From the NCBI GenBank assembly GCA_021229015.1, contig CM037785.1:3626350-3690349 (forward strand): DNA of 64,000 bases, written 5' to 3'. Below, piece by piece: positions 38,642 to 48,022 of the stretch. Source of the stretch: Solen grandis. Its lineage: Eukaryota; Mollusca; Bivalvia; Adapedonta; Solenidae. A model generated the notes under the pieces. It did no database searches. It was not told where the DNA came from and saw nothing but the letters and a program-made list of their open reading frames with translations. Every line of letters starts with the position of its first letter. The stretch's first letter is position 1. Made by a program: the position numbers and the translations under genes.

Positions 38642-39581
38642 ATGGCAGAAGGAGGATATGATTTTGAAAATCCTGTGTTTGATGAAGATGATTATGATTA
38701 TGATGATTATGATGATTATGATGATTATGAGGAAACTCCTCTTATAAATAATAATTTTGATAGACAAAGTACTTATGTTATATAAAAATTAAAAAGAGAA
38801 AGATTTTTTTTTAAAAGGAAAAAATTTTATTTAAACTTTAAAGTTAGAGATAATATACTATATTTTTCCGGAAAGATGATGTTAAACTTACTAAAGGTAA
38901 TAGTTTTATAAAGTTAAGTACTTTAGAGGGTAAAATTGGAAGAGGTGCAATTAGAAACTTGTTGAATATACGTTATGAACCAATATCAGTAGAGGATAGA
39001 AAAAAATTAAAAAATGCAAATGAAATACTTTCAGAAAATATTAAATTAAAAAAAAAAAAAAAAAAAGATAATGATGAATTCCAAATAGAAAGAATCACTA
39101 AACGAATAAGAGATTTAGAGATAGAGAGAACTTCAAGATTAAAAATAGAGAAAAAAAAAAAAAACATAAAATATTAAATGAAGATACAACATTAGCAGAA
39201 AGAATAAAAACTTTATTCAGAGAACAAGGGATTACAATTGTTAGTATTTTAACCGCTTTTGGAATGATTATTGGTTTTATTGTTGAAACTCTTATTCCTG
39301 GGGGTGGTGGAACTACAACACCTAAACCTCCAGGAAAAGGAGGAGATGTAAGAGATTGGATAAAAAAACAATTATCAAATATTGCTAAACTATTAACAAA
39401 ACTTGCAGGAAAAGCGGTAGAGGCATTACCAGGAATTATTGGAGCTATTGTAGGATGGTTATTAAAAACAACAGGAAATGTTGTTGCATGGTTTGGTAAT
39501 AATTTATGGGGTTTATTAATTTTAGTTGTGGGAATGATATATACAGCTGTTAGTGCTCCGCAGCCGAACAAAGTTCATTAG
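38642..39581 (+). pseudogene. virion membrane-protein-like gene, frameshifted
   Basis: The ATG at 38642 opens a 48-residue acidic N-terminus with a (D)DYDDY run ending in a stop near 38785. The reading then continues in other frames: basic/coiled-coil part 38959-39177 (KKLKNANEILSEN, ITKRIRDLEIERTSRLKIE) and, after a 14-A run near 39153-39166, a C-terminal part to 39581. The last 105 residues have a hydrophobic segment, a Gly-rich loop GGGGTTTPKPPGKGG, an amphipathic stretch ISNIAKLLTKLAGKAV-like, and a final membrane segment NLWGLLILVVGMIYTAV, ending QPNKVH. I recall the same order in uncharacterised repeat-encoded cnidarian proteins. A role as a capsid-associated or internal membrane protein is inference. 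Frameshifts fall at A/T runs, so they may be sequencing errors or true decay. Its stop overlaps the convergent gene at 39578 by four bases. Confidence 0.55.
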
Positions 39582-40893
39582 AGAACATATTCATAAATAA
39601 ATAAACTTAAAAGACCTATTGTAATACTTCCTATTATAATAGATATTTTATCATCTTCATGTGTTTCAATTGAAGGTTCACTAGTCCGGACTTTGTCTGT
39701 AGGTTCTGGTAAAGATTTTCTTGTTTTTGTTCCAATTAGTTCAACATTTTTCTTTTTAGGAACAGGTTGATTATTTATTTCATTATTTATTCCTAGTTTT
39801 TGATTATTAGTGGCTACTGTAATTTCATTATTATAATCTTGTATTGTTCCAATTCTTAATTCCATATCACTAGGAGACATATATAATCCTATTCCATAAA
39901 CATAATCAACTTTACTTCTTGCATATTTTAATGTGTTTACATAATTTAATATTTGACTATGTAAATCTATAGGACTGTTTATAACATCTTCAATGTTAAC
40001 TAAAAATTGTTTTTGAGCATCAAATGCCGTTCCTGTTCCTAAAATACTTGTTCTAGTTTGAGATTGTGCTCTAAGAATAGCCCAACAATATGTTCTTATA
40101 GAATCATTAATTCTTTCAACTCCTGCTTTTGTAAAACCTTTTGAATCATCAAGAATAAAAGTTGTCCACATGTTTTTAAATTCATCTGGTTTTTGATATA
40201 ATCAATATGAACTTTTTTAGGTGGGAGATATTCACATTTTGAAATACCACAAGTCTTCCTCCAGGTACTTCAGGACCAAATGTCATTTTTGAAATCTAAA
40301 TTTTGAGAAGTGCTGCTTTTTATATGTTGTGAAGAATTATCTCTTCTAAAATCTGTTCTTTCCCAAGCTGTATGACTTGTTGTATATACAATTCCAAGAC
40401 CTTCTTTATGTCTCCAATCTACATTAGGATCTACTTTATTAAACTCTTTACATACTCTTTCATAAGCTTCTCTATCATAATTATTATTAAAAGCATTCCA
40501 ATTTTTATCTTGTGGAAGAGTAATAGATAATTCTTTTAATATTCTTCTTGTTTGATAATAAATATGGAATAAGAATAAAGAACCCGTTAACCCTCCTACC
40601 TCTATATGATTTTTTATATCAACTCCACAACCTGTGGTTGAACACCAAATAGCAAAGTTTAATTGATTTTGCCAAAATAACATCCAATCACTTTCCCACC
40701 TTTCTACTATTTCTTGTGATTTAACATGTGGTAATAAATATTTTTCAAATATATTAGGGAAATCTGCATTAAAACTTTTTCCATCTGATGAAATTATTAT
40801 TTTTTGGTTTATAATGTTGAGTGTTTTTTTATTAAACTCTCCTCCATGTAAATACTTAATATCACTATTATATTTAAAAGCTTGTGGAATCAT
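39578..40893 (-). pseudogene. second structural protein-like gene with C-terminal membrane anchor, frameshifted
   Basis: Two long open pieces in different frames: an N-terminal 207 codons (40893-40270; YLHGGEFNKKTLNIINQKI, WMLFWQNQLNFAIWCSTTGCG) and a C-terminal 197 codons (40171-39578; AQSQTRTSILGTGTAFDAQK, then a polar linker and a final hydrophobic helix IIIGSITIGLLSLFIYEYVL). Short coding remnants lie between them in other frames, so one gene of roughly 430 codons is broken by at least two shifts. In relatives I remember, the two parts form one uncharacterised protein. Its position next to the capsid gene suggests a minor capsid or penton-like protein; not demonstrated. The terminal helix would place it in a membrane. 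Start ATG at 40891-40893 follows GATAAAAA. Confidence 0.55.
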
Positions 40894-40909
40894 TTTTTAT
40901 CAGTAAAAA
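40894..40909. promoter_or_regulatory. 16-bp divergent spacer between two start codons
   Basis: TTTTTATCAGTAAAAA separates CAT (minus ATG, 40891-40893) from ATG (40910-40912). The near-palindrome TTTTTTATCAGTAAAAA recurs before the second fibre-like copy (41801-41816). With no room for host-type leaders, either transcripts have almost no 5' UTR or the promoters lie inside the opposite gene. Confidence 0.5.
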
Positions 40910-41793
40910 ATGTATCATATAATTTCTAATATTGATAAACCTATAAACCTACAACAATATATAGATAATAAACATGGAGATAAGAAAATTAGATTAAAAA
41001 GTTTTAATTATACTATAGGATGGTATAATATAGAAAATATTCAAATAATGGGTTTTCAAATTCTCCACTCAAACATTTAAAAAAAAGAGATATATCAGAA
41101 TCAATAAAAGAAACATTTAAAGTTTGGATAGAAGAGCATGAAAAAAATTTAAAACGGGCAGGGGACGAGGAAACGAGAAAGATAATAAGAGAGGCAATAA
41201 AAAGAATTAAAAAGGAAGAAAGAGATTTTATAGAAAGAGAAAGAATAGAAGAGTTAGAAAGAGAAAGAATAGAAGAGTTAAAAAGAGAAATAGAAAGAGA
41301 AAGAATAGAAGAGTTAAAAAGAGAAAGAGAAAGAATAGAAGAGTTAGAAAGAGAAAGAGAAAGAATAGAAAAGTTAGAAAGAGAAAGAGAAAGAATAGAA
41401 AAGTTAAAAAGAGAAAGAATAGAAGAGTTAGAAAGAGAAAGAGAAAGAATAGAAGAGTTAGAAAGAGAAAGAGAAAGAGAAAGAATAGAAGAAGAGAAAA
41501 TAAAAGCTAATACTATTAGTATTCCTACTAATTATAAACAATTATATATTCACCTTGAACAAATAAATAGTGCTTATAATTTTCATAATGGAGCACCTAG
41601 TAAAATCTTAGGAGTTGTTCCTGTTGAAAATAAATCATTTGGAGATATTGTTAATATTATTTTTGATAATTCAGAGTATAAAAAATTAACTATAGGAAAT
41701 ATTTCTGAATTAACTATAAGTGTTTGTGATGAATGGGGAGAAAAAATAAATAACCATGGATATCCAATGAATTGTGTTTTAGAAATCATATAA
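40910..41793 (+). pseudogene. fibre-like protein copy 1 with charged coiled-coil centre, one frameshift
   Basis: The N-terminal domain (40910-41035; MYHIISNIDKPINLQQYI, TIGWYNIE) is in one frame. The rest, ending TAA at 41791-41793, is in another, with a shift near 41035-41050. The centre is about 85 residues of ERERIEELE/KRERERIEEL heptad-like repeats, a long charged helix. The C-terminal ~86 residues (YKQLYIHLEQINSAYNF, SKILGVVPVENKSFGD, YPMNCVLEII) match copy 2 closely. Head and tail domains joined by a helical shaft suggest a fibre or spike, but this is inference. Tandem with copy 2, start boxes nearly identical. Confidence 0.5.
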
Positions 41794-41816
41794 AATTCAT
41801 TTTTTTATCAGTAAAA

Positions 41817-42540
41817 ATGAATCATATAATTTCTAATATTGATAAACCTATAAACCTACAACAATATATAGATAACAAGTGTGGAGATAAGAGAATTGGA
41901 TTGAGGAGTTTTACTTATACTATAGGTTGGTATAATATAGTTAATCAATATATAAAACATCATTCTTTAGACCAAAAAAACATTCCAGATGGTTATTATA
42001 ATTTCCAACAAATAGCTGATGTATTTAAAGAATATTATAATGATAATATAGAATTATCTGTAAATGAAAAAACTGGTATTGCTTGTTTAACAATAAGAAC
42101 AGAGAAATTTTAAAATTAAAAAAATTTTAATAAGATTAATACAAATGTTAGGATTTAAATATTTTATGAAAGAGAGGGGATTAATATTAGGACCATCTAT
42201 AAATGTTAATGCTAAACCAGGGGATGTTGTTGTTAATAAACCATGCTATGGTGAACAACCAATAGATTTAGCTCCTTATAAACAACTATATGTTCATCTT
42301 GAACAAATAAATAGTGCTTACAATTTCTTTAATGGAGCATCTAGTAAAATCTTAGGGGTTGTTCCAGTTGAAAATAAAGCATTTGGAGATATTGTTAATA
42401 TAAACTTTAGTAATCCAGAGTATAAAAAATTAACTATAGGAAATATTTCAGAATTAAATATAAGTGTTCGTGATGAAAAAGGACAAAAAATAGATAATCA
42501 TGGATTACCAATGAGTTGTGTTTTAGAAATTATTCCTTAG
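41817..42540 (+). pseudogene. fibre-like protein copy 2, one frameshift
   Basis: Starts at ATG 41817, not at the upstream non-ATG codon of the longer frame, because the box TTTTTTATCAGTAAAAATG matches copy 1. The first 98 codons (NHIISNIDKPINLQQYIDN, RIGLRSFTYTIGWYNI, DGYYNFQQIADVFKEYY) end at 42113. The remainder (42145-42540, 131 codons: LGFKYFMKERG, YKQLYVHLEQINSAYNF, LPMSCVLEIIP) is in another frame, with the shift in an A/T-rich stretch. The centre (about residues 42-150) is an ordinary globular sequence, unlike the coiled coil of copy 1. Ends are ~85-90% identical in DNA to copy 1. Function unproven; probably a structural protein of the same virus-like element. Confidence 0.55.
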
Positions 42541-42605
42541 TGTTTCACAGCCGGACAAAGTCTATAGTGCCACGCAGTGTTTCACAGCTGTTCCATAGCT
42601 GGAAT
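42541..42605 (+). repeat. GC-rich CAGCCGGAC dispersed repeat
   Basis: GTGTTTCACAGCCGGAC, TAGTGCCACGCAG and a second TGTTTCACAGCTG lie between two genes. Variants are inside the gene at 43161 (43211-43272, twice), at 39681-39700 inverted, and at 39551-39577. Confidence 0.6.
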
Positions 42606-42619
42606 TTTATTCCATAAAA

Positions 42620-43111
42620 ATGAGTATATTCGGTTTTAAAAAGTATATACTAGATGAGAGTAAGATAACTTCATATTTTAATAATTTAAAGTCAAATTTT
42701 GACAGTGAATTATTTAATAATTTAAAGTCAAATTTTGACAATGAATTATTTAACATTTTAACAAGATTAGACCATGTGGTAAAAAGAATAGAGGAATCCT
42801 TAAAAAACATTACAATAAGTGCTGAAATAAAAGGTTCTTTATTTAAAGGTAAGGTGTTTTCATTTGGAAATGCCGGTAGACAAAAAGATGTTGGTTATGT
42901 TGTGATGAGGCGTGGTTATATTACTGGTATTGGTCTGTCGAGTAAAAGGACAAGTGGTGAAGTGCGAGTTGGTGTGTTGGTGGATGGAGAGCTTTTAAGT
43001 GGGTGTGAGATTACTTTGCATACAACACCAGCAAAACATGATAATTTTGAACGCCCTTTTTTAGTTGAGGCTGGAAGTGTTATTAATTTTGTTAGTCTGG
43101 TTAGTCTGTAG
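42620..43111 (+). CDS. small virion-like protein with tandem N-terminal repeat and beta-rich C-terminus
   Basis: Intact 163-codon frame from an ATG in CCATAAAAATG. Residues ~20-46 contain two tandem copies of FNNLKSNFDxELFN, predicted helical, followed by a helix up to the VVKRIEES region. The C-terminal ~95 residues (ITISAEIKGSLF, GYVVMRRGYITGIGLSS, VRVGVLVDGELLSGCEITLH, FLVEAGSVINFVSL) alternate strands and turns like a small beta-sandwich. A helical stalk plus beta head resembles fibre-type virion proteins; this is inference and no family is assigned. No signal peptide or membrane segment. Spaced 79 bp from copy 2 and 49 bp from the next gene, all on plus. Confidence 0.5.
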   Translation: MSIFGFKKYILDESKITSYFNNLKSNFDSELFNNLKSNFDNELFNILTRLDHVVKRIEESLKNITISAEIKGSLFKGKVFSFGNAGRQKDVGYVVMRRGYITGIGLSSKRTSGEVRVGVLVDGELLSGCEITLHTTPAKHDNFERPFLVEAGSVINFVSLVSL

Positions 43112-43160
43112 TTAATACTGTTGCCTCGTTATTGTTTGAATTCAAATAATATATATAAAA

Positions 43161-43817
43161 ATGAAGAAACTAACAGCCCCAAATTTATACCCCGATTTAA
43201 ATAGTGAATCTAGTGTTTCACAGCCGGACTTTATCCGTAGTGCTACGCAGCCGGACTTTATCCGTAGCGAACTCCAGGAACCAAGTCAAAATTATAGATT
43301 GCAAAAAATCTCAGAGATTGAGAAAACATTAATTAATGAGAGAGATACTCGTAAAGCATTATATAAAAAATATAAAAGAGGAATAAATATAACAGATGGA
43401 GTAGACACAGCTTTAATGTCTACTAGTATAATTATAGGAACTATTGGTTTAATTGTTCCTATTCTATTTCCGTTAGAAATTGCAGCTCTTGTATGCGGAG
43501 GAGTTGGAGCCTCTATAAAAATTGTTAGGCTTAAATTTATGAATAAAATTAAAAAACATGATAATATTAAAACTATTGCTAACAGTAAATTAAATAGTAT
43601 AAAAAATTTAATCTCTAAAGCTTTAACAGATGGAGAGATATCTGAACAAGAATTTAAACTTATATTAGATGAATTAGAAAAATATAATGAGCTTAAACAA
43701 TTAACAAAAAACTCTGCGGTTCCAAAAAACTATTCAGAAGAAGAAAGGCAAAAATTAATAGAACAGGGGAGAAAAGAGGCAATGGAGATAATATCCAAAA
43801 ATATAAAAACTGTATAA
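43161..43817 (+). CDS. membrane protein with coiled-coil tail, part of the viral module
   Basis: Intact 218-codon frame, ATG within TATATAAAAATG. Residues 17-36 hold two tandem copies of SQPDFIRS/TQPDFIRS, encoded by the GC-rich repeat. Then a helical NYRLQKISEIEKTLINE (44-60), basic KKYKRGINITDGVDTA, one or two membrane segments (about 84-122: STSIIIGTIGLIVPILFPLE, IAALVCGGVGA), and a charged helical C-terminus (SKALTDGEISEQEFKLILDE). I recall near relatives as a multi-copy uncharacterised family in cnidarians, always repeat-associated. Internal virion membrane protein is a plausible role, not shown. Last gene before the palindrome. Confidence 0.55.
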   Translation: MKKLTAPNLYPDLNSESSVSQPDFIRSATQPDFIRSELQEPSQNYRLQKISEIEKTLINERDTRKALYKKYKRGINITDGVDTALMSTSIIIGTIGLIVPILFPLEIAALVCGGVGASIKIVRLKFMNKIKKHDNIKTIANSKLNSIKNLISKALTDGEISEQEFKLILDELEKYNELKQLTKNSAVPKNYSEEERQKLIEQGRKEAMEIISKNIKTV

Positions 43818-44012
43818 TATTGAATTTTTATAATACGTTAGAAAACCCTCCTCCTCCATATTCAGAGTGAGGATTTTTATATAAATGTAAAAGGGGTTCA
43901 GGAAAAAACACAAATTTTTTATTTTTTTTCATTGTTGTTTTTTTTAAAAGTTTACACATGTGTTTTTTTAAATTTTACATTAGTGTGGTTTTTTTGATTT
44001 TTTATCACAAAT
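43818..44012. other. AT-rich tail of the viral element
   Basis: T-rich non-coding sequence with a short palindrome ACACATGTGT (43956-43965). No gene. Confidence 0.4.
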
Positions 44013-44098
44013 AGTAGTTATAGAATGGAGCGTGCCTGGCTTTGGAGGAGTGGGGGGGGGGGGGGGGTGAGCCAGGCACGCTCCATTCTATAACTACT
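44013..44098. repeat. perfect 29-bp inverted repeat with G16 loop
   Basis: Arms 44013-44041 and 44070-44098 are perfect reverse complements (core ATGGAGCGTGCCTGGCT), with a 28-nt loop containing 16 G. It lies exactly at the junction between the viral module and a host tandem-repeat unit that begins TGGGGTCACTTGAT. It may be the element's terminal hairpin or part of a terminal inverted repeat. Confidence 0.75.
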
Positions 44099-44598
44099 GG
44101 GGTCACTTGATTTTACATAGACATATATAAGAAAAACTAGAAAAAACTTCTTGTTAGAAACCACTAGGCCTGGAGTTTAGATATATGGTGTGTAACATGG
44201 CCTTATGGACATCTACCAAGTTTGTTCAAAACATAGCCCTGGATTCAAAATTGGCCCCATCCCAGGGGTCACTTGATTTAACATAGACTTACATAATTTA
44301 TGAAAGATTTTTAAAAGATACCCTTGTCAGAAACCACAAGATCATGGGTTTAGATATTTGGTATGTAACCTGGCCTTGTGGACCTGAACCAAGTTTTCAA
44401 ATCATGGCCATGGGGTCAAAATAGGTCCCACGCTAGGGTTAATATGGTGTTTTGGACCACATGTAAACTTTATGTGTGGAATTAAAATTATATTGCTGTT
44501 CTTCTGTATTGATTTTGTATTCAGTATGACTATATTGTAAAAGGCAATAAAAGCAAAATTTCTCAGGTGAGCGATTCAGGGCCATCTTGGCCCTCTTG
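44099..44598 (-). mobile_element. modular element end, inverted, ~165-bp units
   Basis: Two to three inverted units of the ACCCCTGGGGCGGGGCC family, then a unique block and the terminus CAGGTGAGCGATTCAGGG...GGCCCTCTTG ending at 44598, which is the inverse of the CAAGAGGGCC start seen at 57610 and 59544. Confidence 0.6.
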
Positions 44599-44750
44599 TT
44601 CCAATATAAGTCTATATAAAATCAAGTGACCCCTGGGGAGGGGTCAATTTTGACCCCAGGGCCATGACTTGACCTACTAAGCTATGTTACACACCAAATA
44701 TCTAAACTCCAGGCCTTGTGCTTTCTGACAAGAAGATTTTTCTTGTTTTT
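44599..44750 (+). repeat. ~165-bp unit, left flank of a nested insertion
   Basis: A plus-oriented unit (CAAGTGACCCCTGGGGAGG to AAGATTTTTCTTGTTTTT) that is interrupted at 44751 by another element. The unit continues in the same register at 55608 (CCTATATGAGTCTATG). Confidence 0.55.
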
Positions 44751-45375
44751 AGCGCGACTATTTGAAGAATATGAGAGCTATTGTAGTCACCCTGGCGTCG
44801 GCGTCAGCGTTGCAGCTTTTTGTTAAAGTTTTTCATGCAAGTTACTATCAACTTTATATCTCAATAACCATTCATGGTATTGACTTGAAAGTTTATAAAT
44901 ATGTTTAAAAATTTTGGTTAAAGTTTTGCATGCAAGCTACTATCCAGTTTGTATCTTAATAACCATTCATGGTATTAACTTGAAAGTTCACAAATATGTT
45001 CAGGGACATCAGACAACCTAGGTAGGTAACTCTTGGTTGAATATATTACAAATTATGGCCCCTTTTTAACTTAGAAAGTTTGTTTACAGTTTTGCATGAA
45101 ATAGCAAATTTGGTTAAAGTTTTGTGTGCAAGCTACTATCCAGTTTGTATCTCAATAACCATTCATGGTATTGACTTGAAAGTTTATGAATATGTTTAGG
45201 GGCATCAGACAACCAGGGTAGATAACTCTTAATGGAATATATTGCAAATTATGGCCCCTTTTTAACTTAGAAATTTTGGTTAAATTTTGCATGCAAGACA
45301 CTTTCATGCTTATATCTCAGTATCCAGGCATGGGATTGATTTGACACATTTTTAATATGTTTAGGGATATCATAC
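44751..45375 (+). mobile_element. nested tandem-repeat element, left part
   Basis: Begins AGCGCGACTATTTGAAG, with a GCGTCGGCGTCAGCG tract, then units marked by AACCATTCATGGTATT near 44866, 44960 and 45160. The right part is 55416-55607. It is split by the LTR retrotransposon; the host copy carries the ATAC target duplication. Confidence 0.6.
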
Positions 45376-46792
45376 TGTAGCGAGCCGGCTGATCTGGGTC
45401 AAACGGATGGGTGTGTAATGAGCAGGTTGATCTAGGTTGAACGGATGCGTGTCTGCGTGTGTCTCTTTCTCTCTTTACCATACACGCACCTGACAATCAA
45501 GTGGCATTGGCTACTTCTCTTTCACTCAAAGTGAAATGTTTAAGTTTAAACTAAAACTGACTCCGAGCTTATATTTATGAAAAATAATAAAGGAGGGAAC
45601 TCTCTATGAAGGGACGATAAAAAAACAATAATGCAAAGTTGGATTAAACTAGAGTTTTAATAATCAGAATATCTTATCTCAACAGTTTCCTAAATCTTGG
45701 TCATAAATTCATAACCAATGTGCACAATCAGATTTCAGCACTTCTGAAAAAAAAATGGCTAATACATGTACAGATTTACACTTAAAATCAACTTCAAAAT
45801 CAGTGGAGGTATATGTACTTAAGTGAAAAAATCTATGATGATATCCCTAATACAGTATGAGCTTAATATGATAGAATTCTCTTAAAATGCAATTCTAGAA
45901 CTCAGTTAATAATTTTACATTGGTATAAAATGATAAAGAAAGCCTAAGAAGAATAACCAAAAATCAGATCCTAACCCTAAGAAGTTTGGAATTGGAGTCC
46001 CCAAAAATCAGTGGGAGAAGCCTTATATAGTACCCACTTCTCTCACTTCCCACTACTCCCAAAACGTTCCCTAAAATTCCCTATGTTTCCCACAACGTCA
46101 AATCCCTCAAAATAATATGTGGGAATGTCAGAATCCCTCGTTAAGGAAACAGTGCTATGCACACTTCTAACAGTGTTTAAACAATTAACTTGAATGAATA
46201 AATATATACAAAACACATGAATACATTAATTAATCATCAATAGTAAAGACCTGAAAGTTTCCTTTTTGAAATACACAATTTTCTGACTTTAAATCACAGT
46301 TGAACTCGTTTGACAGATCTTGGAAATTAGCAGAAGATATAAACATGACCTTTGCCCTGTGACGTCATCATAATTTCCCACAATGCATTACCTCAGCTGT
46401 ACACATTCTAAAAATACACACACTGCATATAAAGTGTACTAAGATACAAGATTTAAACATGGAAGTGATTTAACGGTTAAAAGGTTTAATTAAAGGAAAT
46501 TGGTTAAAAAAAGGAAAAGATGACATGTTTATAACAATACATATTTCAGTGAATGCCAATACACAAAAGTTCTAGATCTCAAATGAAAAGAAACAGTCAA
46601 CTACACATGACGTTTTAAACTTTTACAATGTTTTATAATACTTATACAATAATGCAGAGCATCTTTAAGAAAAATAGCTTTACCTAAGTGCAATATCTAT
46701 CTTATTATTTACTGTAATAATGCTGGACATTACACGCCCTGATTTATATAAACAATACATGTACAATTTTTAACACAATGCTGGGCATTACA
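45376..46792 (-). repeat. 3' LTR of the Ty3/gypsy-type retrotransposon
   Basis: 1,417 bp, beginning TGTAGCGAGCC and ending GGGCATTACA on the plus strand (TG...CA), nearly identical to 53999-55415. Target duplication ATAC at 45372-45375. A TATA-like TATATAAGG on the minus strand lies near 46022-46034. Differences from the other LTR are clustered (around 45710-45765, 45850-45885, 46480-46525), not spread evenly. Confidence 0.9.
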
Positions 46793-46810
46793 CAGCCCCC
46801 TCTTTTAAGG
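46793..46810 (-). promoter_or_regulatory. polypurine tract
   Basis: On the minus strand AAAAGAGGGGGCTG lies directly before the 3' LTR, the expected position of the plus-strand primer for reverse transcription. Confidence 0.7.
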
Positions 46811-47035
46811 TCGGAGTCCCTTCCGACTTAACATCAAATATCTAGGTAAAAATCTACACAATAATGAAATGCTGAATGTTTCAAGTCAAAGTAACTGTTC
46901 AACAACAAATTGGCAATTAATCTTTGAGGTAATTCACATAGATAAAATTGAATGCACTCCTGGCTCTAAATAATTGTAGTCTAAAGCAAATAGGGTTTTT
47001 AAAATGAAAGTCCTTGATTAAATTTGGTTCACGAA
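46811..47035. other. short spacer between ORF3 and the 3' LTR
   Basis: AT-rich, non-coding. Confidence 0.4.
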
Positions 47036-48022
47036 TCACCACCTAAAATGGCGTTTTGGTCCCCTGTTGTCTTCCTTCCTACCGTCACCTCTGTCCGTCT
47101 GTCGATGTCTGCCTGGTTCCTGTCTTGTTCTGCTGTCATGTTGCTGAATTTCTTGCCGAGGTTGTTTTAAGCATGACTCTGCTAGGCGGGTCACAGCCCT
47201 TGATTGGTCCTCCACTGCCTTTGCGAGGTCCCTAACCGCTCTGGTGTTGCTGTTGATGGCTTCGACAATTCGGTCTGTAGAGGTCACCCATCTCTGCATT
47301 GACTGAGCTGAGGAGCTGGAGGAGGAGGATGATGATGATGAAGATGGCGAATCTGTTCGCCGCCTCTTTGCCGATTCCACTGGTGCTGCAGCAGGTTGTG
47401 GCTCTTCAGCAATGACAGGTTCTTCGTCAAGACCCATCAACGACGGCAGAATGTTAATTAAGTCATTGCTGGTTGACCTAGATATTGTCAGGTCAAGAGG
47501 TTCATCAGGGGTGATATTTACATGGCGTTGGTCAGGCTGGGACTGACCGCCCTCGGGTAGGGAGGCCACCCAGCTTGAGATACCATTTGGAAACACCTCC
47601 CCAACTACCTCTCCTAGGAGGTCATCCTGTCTCTCCGGCAGTTTCTTCAGGAAGAATGCCCTAGAGACTTCCTTGCTCAGTACACACCAGTCACTTAGGC
47701 CAAACTTATAGGGGTCCTTGCTGACTTTCAGGTACGGTGCACTGTCCATCACTCCAAGCGCCTTAGCCTCTCTAACGTGCCGTTTATGTTTTGTGACATG
47801 ATCATCAAGTGGGAACCTCGATGTACATTTAAAGTTACACTAGGTACAGTAATAAGGTACCCTATCCAACCCAACATGCATTCTTAGGATGTGGTCTTCA
47901 ACTCTTCCCTTCACATCAATGACCTGGTTCCCTTGTTCCTTGCACCGAACGCACTGATAGGCTCTTCCCTTATGTTTTGCAGCCTTCTCTCTGTCTGTCC
48001 CTGTTCTTGATTTTGATGACAT
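47036..48022 (-). pseudogene. retrotransposon ORF3: C2H2-type zinc-finger protein, one in-frame TAG
   Basis: The frame starts at ATG 48020-48022 (MSSKSRTGTDREK) and runs to 47036 with a single TAG at 47840-47842, about 329 codons in all. Finger 1 is CVRC-x16-HILRMH; finger 2 is C-x2-C-x12-H-x3-H and the TAG falls between its two cysteines. Beyond are an acidic Pro/Ala region, a basic KRRR patch, a run of about a dozen Ser, a heptad-like helix (RIVEAINSNTRAVRDLAKAV), and an Arg-rich tail. It has no signal peptide or membrane segment, so it is not an envelope protein. A pyrimidine-ended CCTTCTGATTGCAG splice acceptor lies just upstream (48032-48046), suggesting a spliced subgenomic mRNA. Nuclear or nucleic-acid binding role inferred from fingers and basic tail. 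Confidence 0.6.

Noticed and set aside
47036..48022. ORF3 as a retroviral envelope gene
   Set aside because: No signal peptide, membrane anchor or cysteine-rich ectodomain; zinc fingers and an Arg-rich tail point to nucleic-acid binding.
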